Assembly (NCBI GenBank): GCA_964406735.1 | Contig: CAYOSU010000011.1 | Location: forward strand, 1-45,316 | Source of the DNA: CAYOSU01 sp964406735 | GTDB lineage: Bacteria; Bacillota; Clostridia; Christensenellales; CAMQZB01 | DNA length: 45,316 nt | Direction: 5' to 3' | In this document: positions 16,162 through 24,718 of the stretch, in pieces | Layout of the letters: every line of letters begins with the position of its first letter | Numbering within the stretch: position 1 is the stretch's first letter | The notes under the pieces: generated by a model | Told to the model about the DNA's origin: nothing | Seen by the model: the letters and a program-made list of their open reading frames with translations, nothing else | The model's database searches: none | Translations under genes and position numbers: made by a program

Positions 16162-16176
16162 TACGCCTCGAAAATT

Positions 16177-17103
16177 TTATAATATCTTGCCTTTGGGTAT
16201 CTCTCTGCCGTTCAGGAAGTCTTTTACGTTAAGCCTCTTGCCGTTGGGGTATTGGAGCTCGTCTATCGAGAGGACTCCCTCGCCGCATTTTATATATAAG
16301 CCCTGCTTTTTGTCGCTTACTACGACCTCTCCTGCCACTCCGTCGAAATCGCCGTCTACAAGGCTCGTCTTATATACCTTTACGTTATTGCCGTCCAAGT
16401 CGAAAAAGGCAGTCGGCTTGGGATTTAAGCCTCTGACGAGGTTTTTAAGCTCCCTTGCGCTCCTCGTGAAGTCGAGCTTACCCTCCTCTTTCTCTATCAT
16501 CTTGGCGTGCGTTGCTCTGTCGTTATCCTGCGGAGTGAACACCGCTTTGCCGCTCTCTATCTCGTCAAGGCCTTTAACTATAAGCCTTGCGCCTATCTCG
16601 GAAAGCCTGTCGAAAAGCTCGCCCGTAGTTTCGTCCTCCCCTATATCGGTAGCTTCCGCCATCAATATATCGCCCGTGTCTATGCCCTTATCGGTGCGCA
16701 TAAGCGTTACGCCCGTAGTCGTTTCGCCGTCGATTATCGCTCTTGCGATGGGCGCAGCTCCACGAAGCTTGGGAAGCAGGGACGCATGAATGTTTATTAT
16801 GCCGTATTTTGGAATGTCTATTATCTCCTGCGAGAGTATCTGACCGTAAGCGCACGTTACCATTATGTCGGGATTCAACTGCTTTAAGTCGTTTACACCG
16901 TCCACTCTGAGCTTGTTATATTGAAGGACCGAAAGTCCCAACTCCTTTGCCGCTGTTTTTACCGCAGATTGCGCTATCTTATGTCCTCTGTCCGTCGGAC
17001 GGTCTGGCTGGGTTACTACGGCAAGTATCTCGTGGTCGCTGTTTTTTATCGCTAAAAGGGGCTTTACCGCAAAATCGGGGGTTCCTAAAAAAACTACTCT
17101 CAT
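16177..17103 (-). CDS. fmt: Methionyl-tRNA formyltransferase
   Basis: 308 aa. It formylates initiator Met-tRNA with 10-formyl-THF. The N-terminal formyltransferase fold has catalytic Asn104 and His106 in 'NIHASLLPKLRGAAPI' and Asp in 'DTGDI'; a C-terminal OB-like domain binds tRNA. It starts three bases after def ends, so formylation and deformylation enzymes are co-expressed. Confidence 0.97.
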   Translation of the reverse strand: MRVVFLGTPDFAVKPLLAIKNSDHEILAVVTQPDRPTDRGHKIAQSAVKTAAKELGLSVLQYNKLRVDGVNDLKQLNPDIMVTCAYGQILSQEIIDIPKYGIINIHASLLPKLRGAAPIARAIIDGETTTGVTLMRTDKGIDTGDILMAEATDIGEDETTGELFDRLSEIGARLIVKGLDEIESGKAVFTPQDNDRATHAKMIEKEEGKLDFTRSARELKNLVRGLNPKPTAFFDLDGNNVKVYKTSLVDGDFDGVAGEVVVSDKKQGLYIKCGEGVLSIDELQYPNGKRLNVKDFLNGREIPKGKIL

Positions 17104-17106
17104 CGC

Positions 17107-17580
17107 TTATTCCTCGTCGTATTCCTCTTGCTCTTCAGCCTTATCTATGAAGAGTATGCCGTCCAAGTGGTCGTTCTCGTGGCAAAAGCACCTTGCGGAA
17201 AGATCGGTAAGAGTCATCTTGAACTCCTCGCCGTAGCGGTTCTGAGCCTTTATTTTGACCGTCTGAGGTCTTCTTACCTTGCCTCTTACTCCCGGTACCG
17301 AAAGACAGCCCTCGTCGCCGTATTGCTCGCCCTTTGCCTCTAACAAAACGGGGTTGATGAACTCGACTACGTTGCTCTTGTTCTCGTCTCCCGTTTCGAT
17401 GACAAATATACGCCTCAAAATGCCTACCTGCGGTGCGGCAAGCCCTACGCCGTCGGCTTTTTTGAGCGTCTGCTTCATATCGTCCAAAAGGTCGTCAAGC
17501 TTTTTGTCGAACTCGGTTACGGGGCGTGAGTGCTTTCTTAAAGTGTCGTTGCCCTCTTGTATTATCTTTCTTAGTGCCAT
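17107..17580 (-). CDS. def: Peptide deformylase
   Basis: 157 aa metalloenzyme that removes the formyl group from new proteins. Motif 1 GVGLAAPQVG (44-53), motif 2 EGCLS with metal ligand Cys92, and motif 3 HENDH (134-138) with ligands His134 and His138 and catalytic Glu135 are all present. The acidic C-terminal tail (EEQEEYDEE) is variable in the family. It lies 25 bp after priA and three bases before fmt. Confidence 0.97.
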   Translation of the reverse strand: MALRKIIQEGNDTLRKHSRPVTEFDKKLDDLLDDMKQTLKKADGVGLAAPQVGILRRIFVIETGDENKSNVVEFINPVLLEAKGEQYGDEGCLSVPGVRGKVRRPQTVKIKAQNRYGEEFKMTLTDLSARCFCHENDHLDGILFIDKAEEQEEYDEE

Positions 17581-17605
17581 GTCTTCTCCTTTATTCTTTT
17601 GTTCG

Positions 17606-19804
17606 TCAATACATGTTCGCAGGGTTTATCTCTACAAAGCTCGTTACGCCTGCGTCCTTGCAATTATCGACTATATTATATATTTTCTCTTCGATTTTAG
17701 CAACCTCTTCGCCCGTTATGCGTGCTATTATCTGATACCTGAACTTGTCGTCTATCCTCGATATCGGGGAACGCATGCCGTTGAAGTAGGAAAATGCCGA
17801 TTCGTTTTGCTTTTTTACGTCGCCGACCTTGTTATATATCGCTCTCGCAGTCTGCTTTGCACGTGCCTCGTCGGAGCTTATTATCATCACCCTCACAATA
17901 TCCGAAAAGGGCGGAAATTGGGTAGCCTGTCGGGCGTTTATCTCGTATTCGTAAAAGTCTACGTAGTTATACTTCATGGCGTAGTTTATTACGAAGTGGT
18001 GGGGTGAGTAGGTCTGAAGAAGCACTATGCCCTCTCTGTCAGCCCTGCCTGCTCTTCCTGCGACCTGCGTTATCAGCTGGAAGGTGCGTTCGCCGCTGCG
18101 GTAGTCGGAATAGTACAAAGACTGGTCGGCGTCTATTATTCCAACGAGTGTGCAGAGCGGAAAATCGTGTCCCTTTGCCACCATTTGCGTGCCGACCAAT
18201 ATATCAGCCTGACGCTTTCGGAACGCAGACAATATCGCATTGTGCGCTTCCTTGGTAGTCGTTGTATCGTTATCCATGCGAAGTATACGTGCGTCGGGGA
18301 ACAGCTTCTGGACTTCCTCTACTATCCGCTCGGTGCCTACGCCGCCCATCTTGAAGTGGTTGCCGCCGCACTCGGGGCAGGTCTTCGGTATGACGTATTT
18401 CGTGCCGCAGTAGTGGCACTTTAAGGCGTGCTCGCTCTTGTGGTAATTCAAGCTTACGTCGCAGGTGTTGCACTTGCAAACGTATCCGCAGTCCATGCAC
18501 TGGTAATACGCCGAAAAGCCACGGCGATTAAGGAACAAGATCGCTTGCTCGCCCCTTTCCAACGTCTCTTTAAGCCGTTTTTCAAGCTCGGACGACACGA
18601 GGGACTTATTGCCCTTTTGAACCTCTCGCTTCATATCGACTATCTCGACGAAGGGAAGTCTTCTTCTGTTTACCCTCTCCGTTATCTCGACTAAGCCGTA
18701 TTCGCCGCTTTTTGCCTTGTAGTAGCTCTCGATAGAGGGCGTTGCGCTGCCTAAGACTATCTTGCCGCCGCTTTTTTCTATCCTGTATTTTGCTACGTCA
18801 AGCGTTGAGTATCTCGGGGAATTTTCGGCACGGTAGCTCGTTTCGTGCTCCTCGTCTATGACGATGATGCCGATGCGGCTTAGCGGTGCGAATATCGCAC
18901 TCCTTGCACCGACGACTATCTTCGCCTCGCCCTTTCGTATTCTCCACCACTCGTCGAAGCGTTCGCCTGCCGAAAGTCCGCTATGTATTATCGCTACCTC
19001 TTCGCCAAATCTTGCACGAAGCTTTGATACCATCTGCGGCGTTAAGGCGATCTCGGGAACTAAGAACATCGCTCCGTTGCCTTTTTTGAGCTCGTCGTCT
19101 ATAAGGCGGAGGTATATCTCCGTCTTGCCAGAGCCCGTTACGCCTCGAATGAGAGTCGTCGTTTTATCCGTATTTTTTACGTACGCTATCGCACGCTCCT
19201 GCTCCGAAGTCAGCGTATGCTCTTCCTTGACCGTTTCGACGAACTCGTACGGGATGCGGCTTATATGCTCCTCTTCAAAGTACACGATGCCCTTTTTCTC
19301 GAGCGCCTTTAACGCAGGGTAGCCGTAACAGCTCGCTAAATAGGTGTAATCGCTCTCGCCGCCGTAGACGTCTTCCAGTAAGTCGAACTGCTTGCGCGCA
19401 TTCTTTGCTATCATTCCGACTGCAGTTGCGTAAGGGATCTCGCAAAGCCTTACTACCGTCTTCGCCTTTTCTCTTACCTTGCCGCCCCTCATCTCGGACG
19501 GTATCATCAGACGCAACACCTCGGACGTCAATGCGTGGTATTTTTTTGCCACAAAGTCCGTAAGCGCAATGGTCTCATCCGTCAGCGGAGGCATTTTGTC
19601 GAGAACGCTCAGTACGCTCTTGAGCTTTTCTTGCGGGCAGTCTGTCGTTTCAGTTATTTCCATGACGAAGCCTTCTACCGTAGTACGACCAAAGGGCACA
19701 AGTACCCTTGCGCCTTTTTGCACGTCAACGCCGAGAGGTATCGAGTAGTCGAATACCTTGTCTACGTTTGAATGTGTGATGTCTACGATGACTCTTGCTA
19801 TCAT
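17606..19804 (-). CDS. priA: Primosomal helicase PriA
   Basis: 732 aa. PriA recognises repaired forks and reloads the replicative helicase. An N-terminal DNA-binding region (1-190) precedes the helicase: Walker A GVTGSGKT (221-228), motif II DEEH (317-320). Cys pairs in 'CMDCGYVCKCNTC' and 'CHYCGTKYVIPKTCPEC' form the two zinc sites inserted in the second helicase lobe. The upstream intergenic region to coaBC is filled with repeats. Length is normal. Confidence 0.97.
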   Translation of the reverse strand: MIARVIVDITHSNVDKVFDYSIPLGVDVQKGARVLVPFGRTTVEGFVMEITETTDCPQEKLKSVLSVLDKMPPLTDETIALTDFVAKKYHALTSEVLRLMIPSEMRGGKVREKAKTVVRLCEIPYATAVGMIAKNARKQFDLLEDVYGGESDYTYLASCYGYPALKALEKKGIVYFEEEHISRIPYEFVETVKEEHTLTSEQERAIAYVKNTDKTTTLIRGVTGSGKTEIYLRLIDDELKKGNGAMFLVPEIALTPQMVSKLRARFGEEVAIIHSGLSAGERFDEWWRIRKGEAKIVVGARSAIFAPLSRIGIIVIDEEHETSYRAENSPRYSTLDVAKYRIEKSGGKIVLGSATPSIESYYKAKSGEYGLVEITERVNRRRLPFVEIVDMKREVQKGNKSLVSSELEKRLKETLERGEQAILFLNRRGFSAYYQCMDCGYVCKCNTCDVSLNYHKSEHALKCHYCGTKYVIPKTCPECGGNHFKMGGVGTERIVEEVQKLFPDARILRMDNDTTTTKEAHNAILSAFRKRQADILVGTQMVAKGHDFPLCTLVGIIDADQSLYYSDYRSGERTFQLITQVAGRAGRADREGIVLLQTYSPHHFVINYAMKYNYVDFYEYEINARQATQFPPFSDIVRVMIISSDEARAKQTARAIYNKVGDVKKQNESAFSYFNGMRSPISRIDDKFRYQIIARITGEEVAKIEEKIYNIVDNCKDAGVTSFVEINPANMY

Positions 19805-19836
19805 GGTTCTGCCTTTTTTGTGGTTGGTGTGGGTGA

Positions 19837-19925
19837 GTTATTATTAGAACAATCCCGAAGTACACTTCGACGACAGCTCCCTTTACACAAAGGAGCCTTT
19901 TATAAGGTTGGCTCGCTATCAGACC
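19837..19925. repeat. REP-1 interspersed repeat, copy A
   Basis: First of five full copies of a palindromic repeat with the order AGAACAATCCC, variable hairpin, GACAGCTCCCTTTACAC, AAAGGAGCC, a tail ending TATCAGAC. Here the variable hairpin is CGAAGT/ACTTCG. The GCTCCCTTT/AAAGGAGC arms form a conserved stem. Confidence 0.8.
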
Positions 19926-20106
19926 GGAATACTTATTATTGCTCTGCTTCGTTGTCGAGGATGACGTCGGCAAGCTGAGTTTTTGGCATGCCGGGGACAA
20001 AGGAGCCTTCATATGGTTTGCTCGTTATCAGACCTGAATACTTATTATAGCTCTGCTACGTTGTCGAGGATGACGTCGGCAAGCTGGGTCTTGGGCATAG
20101 CGGGGA
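19887..20106. repeat. Tandem duplication of REP-1 half plus coaBC 3' end
   Basis: Two units of about 110 bp, 19887-19996 and 19997-20106. Each holds the right half of REP-1 followed by the last codons of coaBC. The units differ by roughly a dozen substitutions and one base in length, so the duplication is not recent. Confidence 0.85.
19936..19996 (-). pseudogene. Duplicated 3' fragment of coaBC
   Basis: The sequence encodes VPGMPKTQLADVILDNEAEQ and stop, compared with VPAMPKTQLADVILDNVAEL at the end of the real gene. It has no start or 5' portion. Several differences are synonymous, so part of the drift may have happened before the duplication or be chance. Confidence 0.8.
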
Positions 20107-21226
20107 CGTCGGTTATTTCGCCTGTACGCTTTATTATCGTTACGGCGTTTTCGTCCGTTGCAAAGCCGCCCTCTTTTCCGCCGACGACGTTTGCTATCAC
20201 CATATCAGCATTCTTGCTCTCTAATTTTTTATACGCTCCGTCGAGAAGGTCGTCCGTCTCTGCCGCAAAGATGACGAGCTTTTTGTCGCCCTTTATCTTT
20301 CCGACCTCTTTGGCTATATCGGGGTTCTTGACAAACTCAATCGTCAGCTCCTTGTCCTTTATCTTGCTGTCATACCTCTTTTTGGGCTTGAAGTCGCAAG
20401 GAGCCGCCGCCTTTATTACTATATCATTCTCCGCAAGCTCGGAAAGGACGGCGTTATACATATCGTCCGTTGACTTGACGAAAATATTTTTATGCGCTTT
20501 GGGGACTTGCACCGAAACGCTTCCTATAACGAGCGTTACTATCGCTCCACGGGACATCAGCGCATTTGCGAGCGCAACGCCCGTTTTGCCGCTCGAGTAG
20601 TTGGTTATGCAACGCACTCTGTCGATGTCCTCTACCGTGCCGCCCAAAGTAACCAGCACCCTCTTTCCCAAGAAATCTCTCTTTTCAAAGAGCTTTTCAA
20701 GCACGAAGTCGCATATCACGTCGGGCTCTTGCATCTTGCCCATTCCGTTATCGCCGCACGCCAAATGTCCGTCTACGGGGTCTACGAAAAATACGCCCTT
20801 TTTCTTCAGATCGGCAATGTTTTTCTGCGTTGCCTCGTTTTTATACATCGCCGTGTTCATCGCAGGTGCAATGACCTTTGTCTTTTCAAAGGCAAGGAAG
20901 GTCGTCGTCAGCATATCGTCGGCGATACCCTCGTTGGCTTTTGCCAAAAAGTTCGCCGTCGCAGGGGCAACTAAGAAAAGATCCCCTTGCTTTGCCAATG
21001 AAACGTGCTCGACCTCGTATTCGTGCTCCTGAAAGGTCTCTGTATAGACCTTATTGCCAGTGAGAGTCTCGAACGTCAAGGGAGATACGAACTCCGTGGC
21101 GTTCTTCGTCATTATCGCAATGACGTTTATGCCTCTCTTTTTGAGGTAGCTTGCGATATAACAGGACTTATACGCCGCTATGCCGCCCGTTACACCCAAA
21201 AGTACCGTTTTGATGCCGTTAGTCAT
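20045..21226 (-). CDS. coaBC: Bifunctional CoaBC (PPC synthetase / PPC decarboxylase)
   Basis: 393 aa flavoprotein making 4'-phosphopantetheine from 4'-phosphopantothenate for coenzyme A. The N-terminal CoaC part has catalytic His74, PAMN (121-124) and Cys157 in 'HLACGDNGMGK'. The CoaB part follows ('VLVTLGGTVEDIDRVRCITNYSSGKTG', read in two pieces) with 'KPKKRYDSKIKD' and 'FVKNPDI'. It overlaps the gmk stop by eight bases. rpoZ, usually between gmk and coaBC, is absent. Its last codons are duplicated just downstream. Confidence 0.96.
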   Translation of the reverse strand: MTNGIKTVLLGVTGGIAAYKSCYIASYLKKRGINVIAIMTKNATEFVSPLTFETLTGNKVYTETFQEHEYEVEHVSLAKQGDLFLVAPATANFLAKANEGIADDMLTTTFLAFEKTKVIAPAMNTAMYKNEATQKNIADLKKKGVFFVDPVDGHLACGDNGMGKMQEPDVICDFVLEKLFEKRDFLGKRVLVTLGGTVEDIDRVRCITNYSSGKTGVALANALMSRGAIVTLVIGSVSVQVPKAHKNIFVKSTDDMYNAVLSELAENDIVIKAAAPCDFKPKKRYDSKIKDKELTIEFVKNPDIAKEVGKIKGDKKLVIFAAETDDLLDGAYKKLESKNADMVIANVVGGKEGGFATDENAVTIIKRTGEITDVPAMPKTQLADVILDNVAEL

Positions 21227-21848
21227 ATCTGTTCTCTATTATCCTCTCGATGAGTTTTTCGTTCCTCGAAGCCCTATAAAGCTCGGACTTCAATATCTTT
21301 TCTATCTTGACGCAGGTAGTCTCTACGTCGTCGTTCTCGTTGATGACGATGTAGTCGAAGCTCTTGAAGTTTCTAAGCTCCGCAGTTGACTTGGAGTAGC
21401 GTTTTTTTATCTCCTCTTCAGTCTCCGTGTTCCTCTTCGTAAGCCTTTGGATAAGCTCGGGGAGCGACGGCGGTACTATCATGATAAGAACGGCGTCGGG
21501 CTCGGTGCCTCTTACCTTTAATGCGCCCTGAACATCTATCTCTAATAAAACGTCCTTGCCTAAGTTCCTCTGCTCGTCTACAAACGCTTTGAGAGTTCCG
21601 TACTTTCTGCCGAAAACGCCTGCGTATTCGAGGAATTGGTTCTCTAATATGAGGTTGTCGAACTCCTCCTCCGTCTTGAAAAAGTAGTGTATGCCCTCTT
21701 CCTCGCCCGTGCGTGGCTTTCTCGTCGTGCACGAGATGGATTCTATGAGTTTGGGGTTTCTTTTGAGTAGCTCGTTCTTGACCGTGCCTTTACCCACTCC
21801 CGACGGGCCTGATATTACGATCAGCATGCCTCTTTCCGTGTATTCCAT
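21219..21848 (-). CDS. gmk: Guanylate kinase
   Basis: 209 aa, GMP + ATP to GDP + ADP. P-loop GPSGVGKG near residues 14-21; GMP-binding 'SCTTRKPRTGEEEGIHYFF' and 'LEIDVQGA' are typical. AAGGAG lies five bases before ATG 21848. It sits between yicC and coaBC; remA, often found between yicC and gmk, is missing here (28-bp gap). Confidence 0.97.
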   Translation of the reverse strand: MEYTERGMLIVISGPSGVGKGTVKNELLKRNPKLIESISCTTRKPRTGEEEGIHYFFKTEEEFDNLILENQFLEYAGVFGRKYGTLKAFVDEQRNLGKDVLLEIDVQGALKVRGTEPDAVLIMIVPPSLPELIQRLTKRNTETEEEIKKRYSKSTAELRNFKSFDYIVINENDDVETTCVKIEKILKSELYRASRNEKLIERIIENRYD

Positions 21849-21876
21849 ATATTCTCCTTCGTTTTCCTTTGTTTTT

Positions 21877-22752
21877 TTATTCGAGATTCTGTATCTGCTC
21901 TCTTATCTTCTCTATCTCGGACTTCATTAAAAGAGCGGTGTTCGTTATCTCTATGTCGTTGGACTTGCTACAAATAGTGTTGGTCTCACGATTGAGCTCC
22001 TGCACCAAAAAGTCCATCTTTCTGCCGACCAGCGTTTCTTTGGTCATTATATCGGTAGCTTGCGCAAAGTGGGAGCGAAGTCTCGTTATCTCCTCGTCGA
22101 TATTCGCCTTATCGGTGAAGAACGCTACCTCGTTTATTAGCCTTGCTTCGTCTACCTCTACGCTGTTGAGAGCATCGGTTATTCTTGCCTGCAGCTTGTC
22201 CCTGTAATTTTTGACGACTATCGGCGATCTCTCGGCGATCTGCTCTAAGTACCCTCTCATCGTCTCTATGCGGCCAAGTACGTCCGTTTTGAGCTTTTCA
22301 CCCTCTTTTTCACGCATTGCGTTCATCGCAAAAAGCGCATCCTTGACAGTGTCCCTTATAAGCTGTTCGAGCGTGTCGTAGTCTTCGTCAAACGCTTCGG
22401 GCTTGACTATCTCGGGAATACGCATTAAAGCCGTTAGCGTTAAGTCGTTCTGAACTCCCAATTTTTCTTCGAGCTCCTTTGCGGCTTTCAAGTACCCTGC
22501 GGCAAGCCCTATATCGGCAACGACGGACTTTTCCGCATCGGTGCTTGTGGAATAGGTTACGAAAACATCAACTCTTCCCCTTGAAAGCACACTCTGTATC
22601 TCCTTTCTCAGCGCATCCTCTACGCAGACGAGCGTTTTCGGGAGCTTGCAATTTATGTCTAAAAATCTGTTGTTGACGGATTTCAGCTCTACCGTCATCT
22701 CTTTGCCGTCAAGCGTCTTGGTCGCTTTGCCGTATCCTGTCATGCTATACAT
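21877..22752 (-). CDS. YicC-family endoribonuclease
   Basis: 291 aa. The start 'MYSMTGYGKA' and 'ELKSVNNRFLDI' are diagnostic of the YicC family, and the C-terminal 'EINRETNTICSKSND'-like segment (seen as ELNRETNTICSKSNDIE) is the conserved DUF1732 tail. Members act as metal-dependent RNases on small RNAs in enterobacteria; the role in Bacillota is less clear. Linked to gmk as usual. Confidence 0.93.
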   Translation of the reverse strand: MYSMTGYGKATKTLDGKEMTVELKSVNNRFLDINCKLPKTLVCVEDALRKEIQSVLSRGRVDVFVTYSTSTDAEKSVVADIGLAAGYLKAAKELEEKLGVQNDLTLTALMRIPEIVKPEAFDEDYDTLEQLIRDTVKDALFAMNAMREKEGEKLKTDVLGRIETMRGYLEQIAERSPIVVKNYRDKLQARITDALNSVEVDEARLINEVAFFTDKANIDEEITRLRSHFAQATDIMTKETLVGRKMDFLVQELNRETNTICSKSNDIEITNTALLMKSEIEKIREQIQNLE

Positions 22753-22765
22753 ATCTTTACCGCCT

Positions 22766-24706
22766 TTATATCATTTTCGTGAACTCGTCCTCGGAGATTA
22801 TCCGTATGCCGAGCTTTTTTGCCTTTTCCAGCTTGCTTCCTGCTTCGCTTCCCGCTAAAACGAGGGTGGTGCTCTTCGTTACCGACGAGCCGATATTGCC
22901 GCCGTTTGCCTCTATTATTTTTGAAGCCTCTGACCTTGTAAAGCCGCTTAAAGTGCCCGTTAAAACGACCGTTTCGCCGCTGAATACGCCGTTTTCGGGC
23001 TTTTTCTCGTCCTCAATTATCTCGACCTCTTTCAGGAGCATATCGAGGTTTTCTCTCTCAAATTCGTCGTCGAAATACTCCGTGATGCTGCTTGCGACTA
23101 TCTCGCCGATGTCGTCCATCAAAGTCAGCTCCTCTTTCGTTGCGTTGCGAAGCGAATCTATGCTACCGAACGCCTTTGCCAAGTCCTTTGCCGTCTTCGT
23201 TCCGACGTTGAGTATTCCGAGGGCAAATATGAGCTTTGAAAGTTCTATCTTTCTCGATCTCTCCACCGCTTTGAGGAAGTTGTCCGCTTTTTTGTCCTTG
23301 AAGCCCTCGACGGTCAGCAGCCGTTCTTTGGTCAGGTGGTACAGCTCGAACGGTCTTTTTACGCCGAGCGTTTCTGAAAATCTCTCGGCGGTGCTTTCGG
23401 AAAAACCCTCTATGTCCATGCCTGCCTTCGAAGCAAAGTGCGTAAGCCTCTGGACCACCTGCTTAGGGCAGTTGAGCTCGTTGGGACAGAAGACGTTTGC
23501 GCCTATATCTACCGTTTTTGCGCCGCACGAGGGGCAAAATTCAGGTCTTGTTATCTCGACTGCGCTTTCGCTCCTTTGCGCTAAGCCCGTTATCTCCGGT
23601 ATTACGTCGTTTGAGCGACGAATGAACACTCTGTCGCCGACCATTACGTTCTTTCTTCGGATGTCGCCTAAGTTATTGAGCGTCGCTCTCGATACCGTTA
23701 CGCCGCAAAGCTCTACGGGATCGAGTATGGCAAGAGGAGTCAATTTCCCCGTTCTTCCGACCTGCCAGACGACGTCTTGCAAGGTGGTCGTCGTTTCCTC
23801 TGCCTCGAACTTATACGCTACAGCCCAGCGTGGGAATTTCTCCGTAAAGCCAAGCTCGTCTCTTTTTGCGTAGTCGTCGATTTTTATTACCGCACCGTCG
23901 ATGAGAAAATCCAACTTCTCACGGCTCTTGCCTATCTTCTCTATCTCGCTTTCAAGCTTATTTTTATCTGTCGTGAAAAGCTGATAGGGGCTTGTCTTGA
24001 ACTTATTCTTTTTGAGGAAGCTTATTACCTCTTCCTGCGACCTTATCAGGCTCTCGTCCTCGATGTAATTTATCGAGTAGAAAATTATCTGAGGGCTTCG
24101 CCTTGCGGTCTCCTTGGGGTCTAAGTTCCTTATCGCTCCTGCGACTGCGTTCCTTGCGTTTTTGAGAGGAACTTCCGCCGTTTCGTTGTATTTTTTGAGC
24201 GTAGAAAGGTACATTATCGCTTCGCCTACGACCTCAAGCTCCCCTTTATACTCTATCTCGAGCGGGAAGGTCTTTATCGTAAGCACCTGCGCCGTTACGT
24301 CCTCGCCAACCGTTCCGTCGCCCCTTGTCGTCGCACGGACGAACTTGCCGTCCATATAGCTTAAACACATCGTCAAGCCGTCGAACTTATATTCGAGAGA
24401 GTACCTGCCGCCGCCTACTGCCTTTTCGGTCTTATCAAGCCACTCGGAAAATACCTCTATCGACTGCGCCTTGTCGAGGGAATAGAGCTTATGCTTGTGG
24501 ACGTGCTGTGAAAACGACGACAGCGGCGCACCGCCGACTCGTCTTGTCGGAGAATTCTCCTTGACTATGCCGCTCTCTTTTTCTATCCTGACAAGCTCGT
24601 CGTAAAGCGCATCGTACTCCTTATCGGAGACGGTGGGGTCGTCTAAAACGTAGTAATTATACGCATACTCGTTGAGCTTTTCAATTAAGTAGTCTACTCT
24701 TTCCAT
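22766..24706 (-). CDS. ligA: NAD-dependent DNA ligase
   Basis: 646 aa. Domain order: Ia; adenylation domain with AMP-accepting Lys107 in 'YKFDG'; OB; a four-Cys zinc finger beginning CPSCGAK; helix-hairpin-helix repeats; C-terminal BRCT (about 575-646) with 'TGTLSGFTRSEASKIIE'. It seals nicks in replication and repair using NAD+. It is 12 bp after pcrA, the standard pcrA-ligA pair. Slightly shorter than average but complete. Confidence 0.97.
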   Translation of the reverse strand: MERVDYLIEKLNEYAYNYYVLDDPTVSDKEYDALYDELVRIEKESGIVKENSPTRRVGGAPLSSFSQHVHKHKLYSLDKAQSIEVFSEWLDKTEKAVGGGRYSLEYKFDGLTMCLSYMDGKFVRATTRGDGTVGEDVTAQVLTIKTFPLEIEYKGELEVVGEAIMYLSTLKKYNETAEVPLKNARNAVAGAIRNLDPKETARRSPQIIFYSINYIEDESLIRSQEEVISFLKKNKFKTSPYQLFTTDKNKLESEIEKIGKSREKLDFLIDGAVIKIDDYAKRDELGFTEKFPRWAVAYKFEAEETTTTLQDVVWQVGRTGKLTPLAILDPVELCGVTVSRATLNNLGDIRRKNVMVGDRVFIRRSNDVIPEITGLAQRSESAVEITRPEFCPSCGAKTVDIGANVFCPNELNCPKQVVQRLTHFASKAGMDIEGFSESTAERFSETLGVKRPFELYHLTKERLLTVEGFKDKKADNFLKAVERSRKIELSKLIFALGILNVGTKTAKDLAKAFGSIDSLRNATKEELTLMDDIGEIVASSITEYFDDEFERENLDMLLKEVEIIEDEKKPENGVFSGETVVLTGTLSGFTRSEASKIIEANGGNIGSSVTKSTTLVLAGSEAGSKLEKAKKLGIRIISEDEFTKMI

Positions 24707-24718
24707 GCTTTCCCTTTG

